64,000 bases of DNA from SAR202 cluster bacterium (lineage in GTDB: Bacteria; Chloroflexota; Dehalococcoidia; Lucifugimonadales; VXLM01), in assembly GCA_022448725.1 (NCBI GenBank), contig JAKUTR010000013.1, positions 1 to 64,000 of the forward strand. Direction: 5' to 3'. A program made the translations under genes and the position numbers. The notes under the pieces are model-generated. The model saw only the letters and a list, made by a program, of their open reading frames with translations. It made no database searches and was not told where the DNA came from. Positions 45,113 through 55,048 of this stretch are shown piece by piece (the stretch's first letter is position 1; every line of letters begins with the position of its first letter).

Positions 45113-45420
45113 TCGATCACTTCCTCACAGTCTTTACATGTACGTGCTTTTGATCCGTCTGCTAGCCGACGCATACCAACGCGAGTCGGTTCGTTAGATA
45201 TCGGGCAGATCAACATGACGTTCGCAATTGGGACGGAAAGCTCTTTTTGAACGATCCCTGTTTGCCGGAGTTGAGGGTTCGGTTTCATATGTCGGCTAAC
45301 GATATTTACCCCCTCAACCATCAATCTACCCTTGTCTGCAAAGATTCGCTGAACACGACCTGTCCGACCACGGTCACGTCCCTTCGTTACTAGCACGTTA
45401 TCATCTACACGTATCTTCAT
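45109..45420 (-). CDS. rplX: 50S ribosomal protein L24
   Basis: 103 residues with the KOW motif ([15 protein letters not shown]) and the [10 protein letters not shown] segment. A C-terminal C-K-D-C pair is present in the last ten residues. Its stop overlaps the rplE start. Confidence 0.98.
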   Translation of the reverse strand: MKIRVDDNVLVTKGRDRGRTGRVQRIFADKGRLMVEGVNIVSRHMKPNPQLRQTGIVQKELSVPIANVMLICPISNEPTRVGMRRLADGSKARTCKDCEEVIE

Positions 45421-45421
45421 T

Positions 45422-45793
45422 TCACAACACCTCGGGTGCTAAGGAGACGATACGCATGAAGTTATTCTCACGTAGTTCCCTAGCCACAGGACCAAAGATA
45501 CGGGTTCCCCTGGGCTGTTGGCCGTCTTCGTCAATGATAACGGCGGCGTTCTCATCAAAGCGAATGTGAGAGCCATCCGCGCGCCTAGTCGGTTTAGCCG
45601 TACGAACTATGACAGCTCGAATGACCTCTCCTTGCTTAACAGCCGCAGCGGGCGTGGCTTCCTTCACAGACGCCACGATGATGTCCCCTAGGCCGGCGTA
45701 CTGACGTCCGCTCCCGCCAGGAACTCCAATACAACTGATAATTTTCGCCCCCGAGTTATCCGCTACCTTTAGTCTGCTATATATCTGAATCAC
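45422..45793 (-). CDS. rplN: 50S ribosomal protein L14
   Basis: 123 residues: [17 protein letters not shown] opening, R-A-V-I-V-R-T and [13 protein letters not shown]. Overlaps the rpsQ stop by 1 bp. Confidence 0.98.
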   Translation of the reverse strand: MIQIYSRLKVADNSGAKIISCIGVPGGSGRQYAGLGDIIVASVKEATPAAAVKQGEVIRAVIVRTAKPTRRADGSHIRFDENAAVIIDEDGQQPRGTRIFGPVARELRENNFMRIVSLAPEVL

Positions 45794-46179
45794 TATTTTG
45801 CCTGCTCTTCTTGAGGAGTGTCAGGGTTTTCTACGGGACTCTCAGATCGCATTGGAGTTTCAACAAGGGGCTGAATTATCCCGACGTCGCCCACAGAAGT
45901 AATTTCGTCTGGCGAAACCTCTGCGATATCTTCACGCTGAATAATTTCTGAGATTTTCCACCGCTTGGTACGAGACAAAGGTCGCGTCTCGATAATACGG
46001 ACAGTGTCGCCCAAGCGCGTAGAGTTAGCCTCATCGTGCACGTTGAATCGCGTCCGCCTCCTCATGGACTTTTTATAAAGTCTGTGTGTCGACCGCCACT
46101 CAACCTCAACTATGCGAGTTTTCGCAGTAGTGTCGCGGACGATTTTACCTACGCGTGTTTTTCTGCGTTCAAAGCTCAT
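45793..46179 (-). CDS. rpsQ: 30S ribosomal protein S17 with acidic C-terminal extension
   Basis: The first 85 residues are a normal S17 ([11 protein letters not shown], then [13 protein letters not shown]). A further 43 residues rich in Glu, Pro, Val and Asp follow without family similarity, making 128 in total. Overlaps rpmC by 4 bp. Confidence 0.97.
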   Translation of the reverse strand: MSFERRKTRVGKIVRDTTAKTRIVEVEWRSTHRLYKKSMRRRTRFNVHDEANSTRLGDTVRIIETRPLSRTKRWKISEIIQREDIAEVSPDEITSVGDVGIIQPLVETPMRSESPVENPDTPQEEQAK

Positions 46180-46382
46180 TGTGTAACTCTTGCCAATTCT
46201 CTTTCTCTGATGATTGTTTTTATTCTTGCTAGCCGTTTACGGGATTTGCGAATCGCGTTAACATCTGAAAGTTGCATTGTTGCTGATTGGAACCGCAGGT
46301 TCATCAATTCTCGGTGAGTTGACTCCAAATCCTCGGACAGATCCACGTCGTTGAGTCCTCTAAGATCGTCTATCTCTGACAT
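46176..46382 (-). CDS. rpmC: 50S ribosomal protein L29
   Basis: 68 residues; two helices with E-L-M-N-L-R-F-Q and I-R-K-S-R-K-R-L-A-R-I-K-T-I identify L29. It lies 9 bp after rplP. Confidence 0.96.
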   Translation of the reverse strand: MSEIDDLRGLNDVDLSEDLESTHRELMNLRFQSATMQLSDVNAIRKSRKRLARIKTIIRERELARVTQ

Positions 46383-46391
46383 GCGGCGTCC

Positions 46392-46805
46392 TTATATCCC
46401 TTGTACTGAAACGACTTTTGTATCTAAAGGCAGCTTAGCAGAGGCTAGCTTCAGTGCCTCTTTAGCTTCGTCCTCTGGGACCCCGGCTAGTTCGAAAATA
46501 ATTCTTCCGGGCTTAACAACAGCAACCCAGTGATCAACTGCCCCTTTTCCCTTTCCCATGCGGGTTTCAGCGGCTCGAGCAGTCACAGATTTATCAGGAA
46601 ATACTCTAATCCAAACTCTGCCACCTCTTCTGGCGTAGCGAGTAATAACTCGTCTTGCTGCCTCAATCTGCCTGGAAGTTACCCAAGCAGGTGTCGTAGC
46701 CTTGAGACCGAATTCACCAAAGTTGAGGGTGCTCCCAGATACGGCAAGACCTTTCATGCGCCCCCGCTGTTTGTTACGGTATTTAACTCTCTTGGGCTGA
46801 AGCAC
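46392..46805 (-). CDS. rplP: 50S ribosomal protein L16
   Basis: 137 residues. The GTG at 46805 is chosen because it gives the family start (M)-L-Q-P-K-R-V-K-Y-R and lies 6 bp after AGGAGG; the in-frame GTG at 46811 directly touches that site. Marks: [15 protein letters not shown] and M-G-K-G-K-G. It overlaps the end of rpsC by 23 bp. Confidence 0.96.
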   Translation of the reverse strand: MLQPKRVKYRNKQRGRMKGLAVSGSTLNFGEFGLKATTPAWVTSRQIEAARRVITRYARRGGRVWIRVFPDKSVTARAAETRMGKGKGAVDHWVAVVKPGRIIFELAGVPEDEAKEALKLASAKLPLDTKVVSVQGI

Positions 46806-47547
46806 CGTCACCCTCCTTTGGAATAGCCTCTTCTTCCTGTCGGGCTAGATCCTCAGCTCGCAACGTCACCTCAATTGGGGAAAGGTCCTCTTCAATATCG
46901 TCCTCAACCTTAGGCTCTGGCAGGATCTCGCCTTTGAAAATCCAAACCTTGACACCAATACGGCCAAAGTCAGTAGCTGCCTCTGCGATATCAAAATCGA
47001 TATCTGCACGAAGCGTATGGAGCGGTACACGCCCCTCCATGACCTTCTCTGTGCGTGCGATGTCTGCTCCACCCAATCTACCCGAACAGATGACTTTTAC
47101 ACCTTGTGCTCCGGCCTGGATAGTTCTACCAACCGCCTGACGCATAGCTCGTCGGAATGCTATGCGGCGCTCCAGTTGGTCAGCGATATTGCGAGCGACT
47201 AGGTAAGCATTCAATTCGGGGTGGCGTATTTCCTGAACGTTCAGTCTTACTCTACTACTACTGAGAGCTTCAAGATCTTTACGAAGTTGGTCTACCTTCT
47301 GTCCACCGCGGCCGATCACTATGCCGGGTCTGGCTGTATGGATCGCGATAACCATCTCAATGGAGCCCCGCTCTACTTCGATGCCCGAGATACCAGCATC
47401 TGCGTTGTCTTCAAGTATGTGGCTGCGCAGGCGAATATCTTCCGCGACGAGGTCACGGTAGTCAGCAGGCTTCGCTGCGAACCACCGGGACTGCCAATCC
47501 TTGACAATACCGAGCCGAAATCCTGTGGGATGTGTCTTTTGACCCAT
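46783..47547 (-). CDS. rpsC: 30S ribosomal protein S3
   Basis: 254 residues from ATG 47547 (M-G-Q-K-T-H-P), preceded by GAGG. KH domain with V-I-G-R-G-G-Q and the C-terminal [13 protein letters not shown]. The last 45 residues form an acidic Glu/Asp-rich extension. Starts 1 bp after rplV. Confidence 0.97.
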   Translation of the reverse strand: MGQKTHPTGFRLGIVKDWQSRWFAAKPADYRDLVAEDIRLRSHILEDNADAGISGIEVERGSIEMVIAIHTARPGIVIGRGGQKVDQLRKDLEALSSSRVRLNVQEIRHPELNAYLVARNIADQLERRIAFRRAMRQAVGRTIQAGAQGVKVICSGRLGGADIARTEKVMEGRVPLHTLRADIDFDIAEAATDFGRIGVKVWIFKGEILPEPKVEDDIEEDLSPIEVTLRAEDLARQEEEAIPKEGDGASAQES

Positions 47548-47548
47548 T

Positions 47549-47887
47549 CTATTCCTCACCCTCGTCAACTACGACGGTTACATGACTGTTACGGCGGATT
47601 ATCTTGGTACCGCGACCTCGAGCCCTGGCCCGAAATCGGAGAGTTTTTGGTCCTGCATTTGCGTATATTTCCACGATGCGCAGTCGTGCTTGTTGAGACA
47701 TAAGTTCATTCTCAGCGTTCGCGGATGCCGAGCGGACGATTTTAGCGACCTGATGTGCAGCTGGCGATTGCATAAAGTCGAGAACATTGAGGGCGTCGTT
47801 TACCATGCGCCCTCTAACGAGGTCGATTATAGGCACCATCTTCTTAACTGATACGCCTGTATTCTTTGCTGTTGCACTGATCGCCAT
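47549..47887 (-). CDS. rplV: 50S ribosomal protein L22
   Basis: 112 residues. Family patterns: [19 protein letters not shown] and the exit-tunnel loop [10 protein letters not shown]. Lies between rpsS and rpsC. Confidence 0.98.
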   Translation of the reverse strand: MAISATAKNTGVSVKKMVPIIDLVRGRMVNDALNVLDFMQSPAAHQVAKIVRSASANAENELMSQQARLRIVEIYANAGPKTLRFRARARGRGTKIIRRNSHVTVVVDEGEE

Positions 47888-47892
47888 ATACT

Positions 47893-48177
47893 TTACTCTA
47901 CTGTGGTCGTCCTCTCTGTATTTCTTGAGTGGCCCCGAAATGTGCGTGTCGGGGCAAATTCTCCAAGCTTGTGCCCCACCATGTTCTCAGTAATGAAGAG
48001 TGGGATATGCCTACGACCATCGTGAACTGCTATAGTCAGGCCCAGCATGTTTGGCATGATTGTCGAAGCCCGGGACCAGGTTTGAATAACTGCGTTTGTA
48101 CCACTCCTCTGGACAGTGTCTATTTTTTTCAACAGCTTCGGGTGCACGTACGGCCCCTTTTTAATTGACCTGGACAT
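47893..48177 (-). CDS. rpsS: 30S ribosomal protein S19
   Basis: 94 residues. [10 protein letters not shown] start, T-W-S-R-A-S-T-I and [12 protein letters not shown] are diagnostic. Confidence 0.98.
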   Translation of the reverse strand: MSRSIKKGPYVHPKLLKKIDTVQRSGTNAVIQTWSRASTIMPNMLGLTIAVHDGRRHIPLFITENMVGHKLGEFAPTRTFRGHSRNTERTTTVE

Positions 48178-48180
48178 CCA

Positions 48181-49011
48181 TTACCTCTCGTATCTACGTT
48201 TTACGATGAATCGATCCGATTTCTTGTTACGCCTCGTGCGATAACCAAGGGTTGGCTTGCCCCAAGGAGTTTTGGGACTCGGCATACCTATTGGCGACTT
48301 GCCCTCTCCTCCACCATGAGGATGGTCCGCAGGGGACATCACTACTCCTCTTACCTGTGGGCGCCAGCCCATGTTGCGTTTGCGCCCCGCTTTGCCTAGC
48401 TTCACGTTTTTGTGATCAACGGCGCCGATTTGGCCAACTGTTGCGGTGCAGCGACTGAATACCTGCCGCATCTCGCCTGACGGGAGTTTCAGCAGGGTGT
48501 AATCTCCCTCCTTGGCCATAACTTGTGCCGATGTGCCAGCACCTCGGACTATCTGGCCTCCCCGCCCAACTTTTAGTTCGACGTTATGAACAAGTGTGCC
48601 GCTAGGAATGGAGCCTAAGGGCAGAGCGTTGCCTGGCCGGATTTCTGCTTGGTCTCCTGCCGTAATCTTGTCACCCACCTTTAGACCTACCGGAGCCAGG
48701 ATGTATCTCCAGTCTCCATCGCTGTATTTGATTAGGGCGATGCGGGCGGAGCGGTTAGGGTCGTACTCAATCGAGAAGACCTCGCCTGGCACGGCAACTT
48801 TGTCACGCTTGAAGTCAATAACGCGAAGTCGGCGTTTATGGCCACCTCCGCGATGTCGAACGGTGATACGGCCCTTGTTATTTCGGCCAGCGCGCTTTTT
48901 GAGCGGCTTGAGCAGTGACTTCTTCGGTTTATCACGTGTGATGTCATCGGATGTTTGGAGTATCGCTCCTCGCCGGCCAGGGGTTGTTGGTTTAAATTTC
49001 CTAAGTGGCAT
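48181..49011 (-). CDS. rplB: 50S ribosomal protein L2
   Basis: 276 residues; contributes to the peptidyl-transferase region. [19 protein letters not shown] and the conserved [13 protein letters not shown] loop are present. Overlaps rplW by 1 bp. Confidence 0.98.
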   Translation of the reverse strand: MPLRKFKPTTPGRRGAILQTSDDITRDKPKKSLLKPLKKRAGRNNKGRITVRHRGGGHKRRLRVIDFKRDKVAVPGEVFSIEYDPNRSARIALIKYSDGDWRYILAPVGLKVGDKITAGDQAEIRPGNALPLGSIPSGTLVHNVELKVGRGGQIVRGAGTSAQVMAKEGDYTLLKLPSGEMRQVFSRCTATVGQIGAVDHKNVKLGKAGRKRNMGWRPQVRGVVMSPADHPHGGGEGKSPIGMPSPKTPWGKPTLGYRTRRNKKSDRFIVKRRYER

Positions 49012-49313
49012 CAGACCCCCTCAAACAGCGTGATTCTATCGCCACCGGCTAGAGTCACGATGGCTTTTTTCCATGATCGCTGGGTTGTAATCTTGGGGCC
49101 ATAACGTTTTCGTTTTCCCTTAACGGCCATCGTGTTAACTTTCACAACGGTGACGTCAAAGGCTTCTTCGACAGCGCGCTTTATGTCGTGCTTGCTGGAC
49201 GAGGGTGCAACCTCAAAAACGTATCGCCCGGACTCTCCCATGAGAGTGCTTTTCTCGGTAACCACGGGTCGTCGTAGGATGTCAAATGGGTGAAGGTCCA
49301 TGGATTTAGCCAC
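49011..49313 (-). CDS. rplW: 50S ribosomal protein L23
   Basis: 100 residues; exit-tunnel protein and docking site for trigger factor/[23 protein letters not shown] and K-R-K-R-Y-G are typical. Overlaps rplD by 8 bp. Confidence 0.97.
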   Translation of the reverse strand: MAKSMDLHPFDILRRPVVTEKSTLMGESGRYVFEVAPSSSKHDIKRAVEEAFDVTVVKVNTMAVKGKRKRYGPKITTQRSWKKAIVTLAGGDRITLFEGV

Positions 49314-49962
49314 TCACCTTCTCAACAAGACGGCTCCGTCTGCCCGCCCACAACTCTTGAACCTTTTGAAGGGCTTCAAGGGTCATAATTAAAGTATCGT
49401 GATTAATAATATCAACAGTGTTTAATAGGGAAGCTGGCAGTGTGTCCAACGCAGGAATGTTTCGCGCTGCCTTTACTACCAAGTCAGAGGTGCCGTCTGC
49501 AGAGAGTAGCACCGAGCCCTTCACGTTGAGAGCTTTAAGAATATTTACCACTGTTTTAGTCTTACTATCTTCGACCCCAAGGTTATCTATCACTATCAAC
49601 TTACTGTCTCGGATCTTATCTGAAAGGGCCATGCGTATAGCCAAGCGTCTCATTCGTTTGGGCGTGCGATGACGGTAACTCCGCGGTGTGGGGCCGAACG
49701 CATTCCCCCCGCCTACCCAGAGGGGAGACCGAATCGAGCCCTGTCGTGAGAGTCCAGAGTGTTTCTGAGGACGGGGTTTACGCCCTCCGCCTGATACCTG
49801 TGACCTGTTCTTAACCTTGGATGTCCCTTGGCGGGCGTTAGCTAACTGAGCAACCACAACTTGATGCACCAAGGGGGCACGCATAGGCACGCCAAAAACA
49901 TCGTCCCGGACGTCAATCTTCTTGACGACCGCACCGTCTATATTGTGGAGTTTGATTTTCAC
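49306..49962 (-). CDS. rplD: 50S ribosomal protein L4
   Basis: 218 residues. The tunnel loop T-S-K-V-K-N-R-S-Q-V-S-G-G-G-R-K-P and the R-S-P-L-W-V-G-G-G segment mark L4. In E. coli L4 represses its own operon; no such leader can be recognised here. Confidence 0.98.
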   Translation of the reverse strand: MKIKLHNIDGAVVKKIDVRDDVFGVPMRAPLVHQVVVAQLANARQGTSKVKNRSQVSGGGRKPRPQKHSGLSRQGSIRSPLWVGGGNAFGPTPRSYRHRTPKRMRRLAIRMALSDKIRDSKLIVIDNLGVEDSKTKTVVNILKALNVKGSVLLSADGTSDLVVKAARNIPALDTLPASLLNTVDIINHDTLIMTLEALQKVQELWAGRRSRLVEKVSG

Positions 49963-49972
49963 GATATCTGTC

Positions 49973-50578
49973 CTATCGGCCTGACTTGGTTAGCATAATG
50001 AGGGAGTTTCTTGCTCCTGGGATAGAGCCCTTAATCAGTACCAGATTACGCTCGGGGTTGGTTTGAACTACTTCCAGGTACTTGGTTGTTACCTTTGTAT
50101 TACCCATGTGCCCGGACATCTTTTGGCCTTTGATTACTTTGCCTGGTGTGGAACCAGCGCCAATTGAACCTGGAGCCCTGTGACGGTCAGATTGGCCGTG
50201 AGTCTTTGGGCCTCCATGGAAGCCATGGCGACGGACAGTGCCTGCAAACCCACGTCCCCGAGTCAAGCCTGTCACATTCACCTTTTCGCCGACTTCAAAC
50301 AAGCTGGCGTCAAAGGTCTGCCCGATCTCGATATCCTCCCCCTCCACCTCTCGAAGGTATCGGAATCCAGCGTTAGCGCCTCGCTGTGGTTTATTCACCT
50401 TACGTAGTTCCAAGTACCCGATCTGCACAGCCGAATAGCCGTCAGTGTCCGGAGTTTTTATCTGTGTCACAGTACAAGGACCTGTTTCAATGGCGGTTAC
50501 ACACACCGCCTCGCCTGTGTCCTGGCGGAACACTTGCGAAGTTCCAATTTTTTTGCCTAGCAGCGAACTTATACTCAT
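49973..50578 (-). CDS. rplC: 50S ribosomal protein L3
   Basis: 201 residues. The G-L-T-R-G-R-G-F-A-G-T and H-R-A-P-G-S-I-G-A-G motifs are present, with the conserved G-Q-K-M-S-G-H-M-G. Lies 25 bp after rpsJ. Confidence 0.98.
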   Translation of the reverse strand: MSISSLLGKKIGTSQVFRQDTGEAVCVTAIETGPCTVTQIKTPDTDGYSAVQIGYLELRKVNKPQRGANAGFRYLREVEGEDIEIGQTFDASLFEVGEKVNVTGLTRGRGFAGTVRRHGFHGGPKTHGQSDRHRAPGSIGAGSTPGKVIKGQKMSGHMGNTKVTTKYLEVVQTNPERNLVLIKGSIPGARNSLIMLTKSGR

Positions 50579-50603
50579 TTTACTTTCACAGTTTGATTTA
50601 GGT

Positions 50604-50921
50604 TTACAGCTTGATGGAAATGTCTACACCCGCAGGCACGTTGAGCCTGGTTAACGAATCCACAGTTTTTGAAGTCGGCTCAAGAATATCAATTAGGCGA
50701 TTATGAGTCCTAATCTCAAAATGCTCCCTGGAATCTTTGTCGATATGAGGACCTCGGATAACACAAAACCGCTTGATACTAGTGGGCAGCGGGACTGGCC
50801 CAGCTACCTGAGCACCGGTACGTTGGGCTGCCTCTACAATGTGACCAGCAGACTGGTCGAGGACCCGATGGTCAAACGCCTTCAATATAATTCTTATCTT
50901 TTGTCGTACGTCTGTTGTCAT
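50604..50921 (-). CDS. rpsJ: 30S ribosomal protein S10
   Basis: 105 residues; [14 protein letters not shown] and G-P-V-P-L-P-T are diagnostic. It follows fusA by 39 bp, so no tuf gene intervenes. Confidence 0.98.
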   Translation of the reverse strand: MTTDVRQKIRIILKAFDHRVLDQSAGHIVEAAQRTGAQVAGPVPLPTSIKRFCVIRGPHIDKDSREHFEIRTHNRLIDILEPTSKTVDSLTRLNVPAGVDISIKL

Positions 50922-50960
50922 AAGTACCCTAAGGATTTAGTCCCGATAAAGAATCGGAAG

Positions 50961-53027
50961 TTACCCATCCAATTCTCCTTCCGGGGCAGGTTCATAATCA
51001 TCAAATTCCAGAGACTGAGCAGCTCTTCCTTGAGTTATTGACCTCAATGTGTCAGCGTAACCAAAGGTCTCGGCAAGAGGCACACTCGCCCGGACCACCT
51101 GTGTGGAACCCTCACCCTCGATGCCGCGAATATTCGAGCGGCGCCTACCAAGATCTCCGAGGACGTCGCCCAGAAATTGTCCCGGAGTAACTACCTCAAG
51201 TTTCATAACCGGTTCTAATGCAACCGGGGCAGCCTTTTTCAGGGCGGCTTTTGCAGCCATCGATGCTGCAACGCGGAAAGCCATTTCTGACGAATCGACC
51301 TCATGATAGGAACCATCAATGAGCGTAGCCGTCACATCCATTACAGGGAAACCCGTGAGAGGACCGGCGTTTAAAGCATCCTGGATTCCTTTGGAGACGG
51401 CAGGGAAGAATTCCCTCGGGACCGATCCACCTCGAACAGAGTCTACGAACGTGAACCCATCGCCACGCGCGCCTGGCTCAACCTTGATAACAACATGCGC
51501 AAACTGCCCATGTCCGCCAGTTTGACGAACTAGGCGCCCTTCGGCTTGAGCATTCGACCGGATCGCTTCGCGGTAGGCGACACGAGGCTTCCCAACGTTA
51601 CCTTCTACCTTGTATTCCCGCCTTATACGATCAACGATGATGTCTAGATGAAGTTCGCCCATACCAGACATTATTGTCTGGCCTAACTCATCGTCGTAGG
51701 CGATCTTTAGCGTTGGGTCTTCTGACGCGAGCTTGTTGAGGGCTTCGCCGAGCTTGTCCTGATCAGCTCTCGTCTTGGGCTCTATTGCAATAGATATAAC
51801 GGGATCAGGGAAGGTAATTGGAGCAAGTACGACGGGAGACTTGAGATCCGAAACGGTGTCTCCTGTAGTGGCATCTTTCATTCCTACCGCAGCGACGATG
51901 TCCCCAGCATGTACTTCATCCACCTCTTCACGCCGATCAGCATGCATCTTGACGAGTCGCCCAATACGCTCTCTATGTCCAGTAGTTGAGTTGAAAGCTA
52001 CTCCACCGGCGACTAATGAACCAGAGTAAACTCGGAAGTACACTAGCCTCCCAATAAAGGGGTCAGCTACAGACTTAAATACTAAGGCAGAAAAGGAGTC
52101 TGTTTCCCCGGGAGTAATAACGATTTCATCTCCGGTGTTGTAATCAGTAGCGATGGTTGGCGGAACGTCCTCCGGTGAAGGCAGGAAGTCAGTAATTGCA
52201 TCGAGAAGAGGGTGGACCCCACGGTTCCGAAGAGCGCTTCCGCAAAGGACGGGCACGAGCGAGCCGTTTACTGTCCCACTGCGGATAGCTTTTTTAAGGT
52301 CAGCAACCGAGATTTCCTGTCCTTCTAGGTACTTGACCAGAAGGTCGTCGTCAGTTTCCGCCACTTTTTCGATCATGCGGGAGCGGTAGTCATTGACTAT
52401 TTCTAGCATCTCTTCAGGTACTGGGCCAGTAGTAGGAGGAGTGGGCGAATCATCATTGTAGAAATAGGCACGCTCTTCCAAGAGATCCACCATTCCGCGG
52501 AACCCATCTTCTGCTCCGATCGGCACTTGAATAGCCACAGGGTTTGCGCCTAAGCGCTGGACTAAGCTATCGATCGCGTTTTGGAAGTCCGCCCCGATGC
52601 GATCCATCTTATTTATGAAACATATGCGCGGGACCTGGTATTTATCAGCCTGCCGCCACACTGTCTCGGATTGGGGCTGAACTCCAGCAACCGCATCGAT
52701 GATCACGATACCGCCATCAAGTACCCGGAGGCTACGTTCCACCTCTGCTGTGAAGTCAACGTGGCCTGGCGTATCGATCACATTGATAACACAGCCGTTC
52801 CAGTCGGCTGTCGTAGCAGCGGATGTGATAGTGATACCACGCTCACGTTCTTGGACCATCCAGTCCATTGCCGCTGTACCTTCATCAACACCACCAATCT
52901 TGTAAATTCGGCCTGCTATGAACAAAACGCGCTCAGTCACCGTTGTTTTACCGGCGTCAATGTGCGCTATGAAGCCGATATTTCGGGTCAATGCGATATT
53001 GGTTTTTGGTTGAGTTGCCATCGCCAT
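50961..53027 (-). CDS. fusA: Translation elongation factor G
   Basis: 688 residues. GTPase motifs A-H-I-D-A-G-K-T-T (G1), R-G-I-T-I (G2), D-T-P-G-H (G3) and N-K-M-D (G4) are intact. Domain IV has the G-G-H-G-Q-F-A-H-V and S-S-E-M-A-F elements. Lies 27 bp after rpsG. The usual downstream tuf is missing. Confidence 0.98.
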   Translation of the reverse strand: MAMATQPKTNIALTRNIGFIAHIDAGKTTVTERVLFIAGRIYKIGGVDEGTAAMDWMVQERERGITITSAATTADWNGCVINVIDTPGHVDFTAEVERSLRVLDGGIVIIDAVAGVQPQSETVWRQADKYQVPRICFINKMDRIGADFQNAIDSLVQRLGANPVAIQVPIGAEDGFRGMVDLLEERAYFYNDDSPTPPTTGPVPEEMLEIVNDYRSRMIEKVAETDDDLLVKYLEGQEISVADLKKAIRSGTVNGSLVPVLCGSALRNRGVHPLLDAITDFLPSPEDVPPTIATDYNTGDEIVITPGETDSFSALVFKSVADPFIGRLVYFRVYSGSLVAGGVAFNSTTGHRERIGRLVKMHADRREEVDEVHAGDIVAAVGMKDATTGDTVSDLKSPVVLAPITFPDPVISIAIEPKTRADQDKLGEALNKLASEDPTLKIAYDDELGQTIMSGMGELHLDIIVDRIRREYKVEGNVGKPRVAYREAIRSNAQAEGRLVRQTGGHGQFAHVVIKVEPGARGDGFTFVDSVRGGSVPREFFPAVSKGIQDALNAGPLTGFPVMDVTATLIDGSYHEVDSSEMAFRVAASMAAKAALKKAAPVALEPVMKLEVVTPGQFLGDVLGDLGRRRSNIRGIEGEGSTQVVRASVPLAETFGYADTLRSITQGRAAQSLEFDDYEPAPEGELDG

Positions 53028-53054
53028 GGGTAAGGGGCCTTCTTACTAGTTTTT

Positions 53055-53522
53055 CTACCAGCGGTAATGGGCGAACGCTCTGTTCGCCTCTGCCATACGG
53101 TGGACGTCTTCGCGACGACGCACCGCGTCACCTGAACCGTTTGATGCCTCCATTAATTCTTGAGCCAGTCGCTGGGCCATTGGTCTTCCGCCACGGCCCC
53201 GAGCTGCTTCAACGATCCACCGCATTGCGAGTGCCTGTTGGCGTTCGACACGTACTTCGCGAGGTACTTGGTAAGTAGCACCTCCAACACGACGAGACCT
53301 AACTTCTAATGTAGGGGTTGCATTGCGCAGAGCCTGTCGCAGAACGTCTATTCCGGGACGGCCTGCCTGAACTTCAATTTCATCTAACGCGGTATATACA
53401 ATGCGTTGCGCAGTGGTTTTTTTACCACCTATCATCACTCTGTTTATGAAGCGAGCGACATCTTGACCTCCAAACCGGGGGTCTGGTACAACGTCGCGCC
53501 TCTGTGCCTTCCTTCTCCTCAA
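53055..53522 (-). CDS. rpsG: 30S ribosomal protein S7
   Basis: 155 residues; M-R-R-R-K-A-Q-R-R start, D-V-A-R-F-I-N-R-V-M and E-V-R-S-R-R-V-G-G-A-T-Y-Q-V-P identify it. Begins 3 bp after rpsL. Confidence 0.98.
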   Translation of the reverse strand: MRRRKAQRRDVVPDPRFGGQDVARFINRVMIGGKKTTAQRIVYTALDEIEVQAGRPGIDVLRQALRNATPTLEVRSRRVGGATYQVPREVRVERQQALAMRWIVEAARGRGGRPMAQRLAQELMEASNGSGDAVRRREDVHRMAEANRAFAHYRW

Positions 53523-53525
53523 CAG

Positions 53526-53936
53526 CTAACCTCGTTTGCTTCCGTATTTACTTCGGCCCCGTTTACGCTCTTCAACACCGTCGGAATCTAAGGTGCCACG
53601 AACCACGTGGTAGCGAACACCAGGCAGGTCTTTAACTCGTCCACCCCGAATCAGAACGACCGAGTGTTCTTGAAGGTTGTGCCCTTCACCGGGAATATAG
53701 GCAGTCACTTCCATTCCGTTGGTCAGCCGCACCCTCGCTACCTTACGTAGCGCGGAGTTTGGCTTCTTCGGAGTTTGTGTTCTTACTTGGACACAAACTC
53801 CACGTTTTTGGGGTGATCCTCCGTCCCGACTAGCTCGGTTCTTAAGTGAGTTATAAGAGAAGCGGAGAGCGGGCGCCTTGTCTTTCTGGCGCTTCGTCCG
53901 TCGACCCTTTCTAACAAGTTGATTAGTGGTGGGCAT
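53526..53936 (-). CDS. rpsL: 30S ribosomal protein S12
   Basis: First gene of the superoperon, 136 residues. The decoding-centre loops [11 protein letters not shown] and [10 protein letters not shown] are unchanged, as in streptomycin-sensitive proteins. A GAAAGTAAGGAC ribosome-binding region precedes the ATG, about 75 nt after the predicted transcription start. Confidence 0.98.
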   Translation of the reverse strand: MPTTNQLVRKGRRTKRQKDKAPALRFSYNSLKNRASRDGGSPQKRGVCVQVRTQTPKKPNSALRKVARVRLTNGMEVTAYIPGEGHNLQEHSVVLIRGGRVKDLPGVRYHVVRGTLDSDGVEERKRGRSKYGSKRG

Positions 53937-54018
53937 TTGTCCTTACTTTCCTTCATTTGAGAGCCATCGGCTCAAAACACAGTTTCACATACACGTGTTA
54001 AAAAACACGCAAGGGACC

Positions 54019-54047
54019 ACTATACCAATGCACCTAGCTACTGTCAA
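54019..54047 (-). promoter_or_regulatory. strong sigma70-type promoter of the ribosomal superoperon
   Basis: On the minus strand TTGACA (54047-54042) and TATAGT (54024-54019) are separated by exactly 17 bp, with transcription expected from about 54012 toward rpsL. It is nearly the consensus and is the only strong promoter seen for the whole block. Confidence 0.85.
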
Positions 54048-54096
54048 TGAAATCTAGACCCCCTTCCGGCGGATGATAGACACCCTGAGACGGATT

Positions 54097-54112
54097 AAAA
54101 GCGATCGCTTTT
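54097..54112. repeat. perfect 16-bp palindrome
   Basis: AAAAGCGATCGCTTTT reads the same on both strands. It lies 50 bp upstream of the -35 element of the rpsL promoter and contains the octamer GCGATCGC. It could be an operator or an origin-associated protein site. Confidence 0.8.
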
Positions 54113-55048
54113 CTCGCTTGACACGACACCAAGTTTGTGTGAGTTGCCCTTGGATTGAAATACTGAAGCTCTGCCGTACCCTAATTTCAATGCTACTGCA
54201 TCGAGAAACATTGCCTAAAGCTGTCGAGGCGAGGATTAAACTTATCTGATGGGACCCGATGCTTGAGCTGAAACGTTATCTTCTACGTCAGTTAAACAGA
54301 CAAATATTTTTCAACAACGTCTTGATAAGTGGATGCTTACCTGGAGATTCGTATATCACCGGGTATTAATAGTGAGCGATCGAAGGGCGTCAAGGTTTTA
54401 TCCAATGCCTTTAGTTTCTATGAACATTAGAGGTGCCGTAGTTCCACATTTTCTTCGTCAGTACTCGCTGACGCTTCTCTTTAGCCCCTCAAGTTTTACT
54501 CACGCGTGGGCTTTTTCTCCTGCACCTTTCTCTTCCCGACTGGTATCGTCACCACTCAGGCCAATCTTGAGATGAAAAAAGACAGGAACTCTTTACGGTA
54601 TCCCGGGGATAAAACAGAACAATTGTGCCTTTGGTGTTGCTGCTCTCCGGCCCTTGAAAATTATTGGATTTAACATAGTGATAGTAAAAGAGAAAAACTG
54701 TTATATACCAATAGATTGTCCTGCTATTTGATTACTGAACTAGGTGTTAGACTTATCAAGAGGCATCGAGTTCTAATAAATTTACCAGATCTATCCCATA
54801 TCACCCCTATTAAGAACGGCTGTGCGGAAGCCCATGAGCGCCGTCTTCAAGCCGCTGGTGAGTCGCCCAAATGTGATGCCTAATAGCTCGTAAAAACTCG
54901 TAATAATTTCCTTGGCTCAGCTATTGCCTCGCCTAAAAGATCGGCTGCTAGAATCGCATGCGTCATCGGTTTCGATCTCGGTCCTATGCGGTGCGAGATC
55001 AACATGTTTCATGCTCAATGGTTTGTGCTTAGGGAGGGCGCACGTTAG

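Larger units (their letters stand above)
53937..55048. other. 1.1-kb gene-free divergent region upstream of rpsL and dnaA, candidate origin
   Basis: No convincing gene or RNA was seen. The left part holds the rpsL promoter and a 16-bp palindrome, and the middle (about 54659-54715) is AT-rich. No perfect TTATCCACA is present. Sequences with two mismatches occur near 54320 (minus), 54397 (plus), 54605 (minus) and 54752 (plus). A small hairpin CGTCAG/CTGACG lies at 54456-54473. Transcription diverges from it on both sides and dnaA is adjacent, which fits an origin, but the box evidence is weak. Confidence 0.35.

Noticed and set aside
54333-54575. 80-codon open frame in the rpsL-dnaA gap
   Set aside because: No ribosome-binding site, low-complexity Ser/Phe/Arg composition and no family pattern; likely chance.
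53937-55048. RNase P RNA, tmRNA, SRP RNA or tRNA in the large gap
   Set aside because: Read on both strands for their conserved cores and for T-loop signatures; none found.
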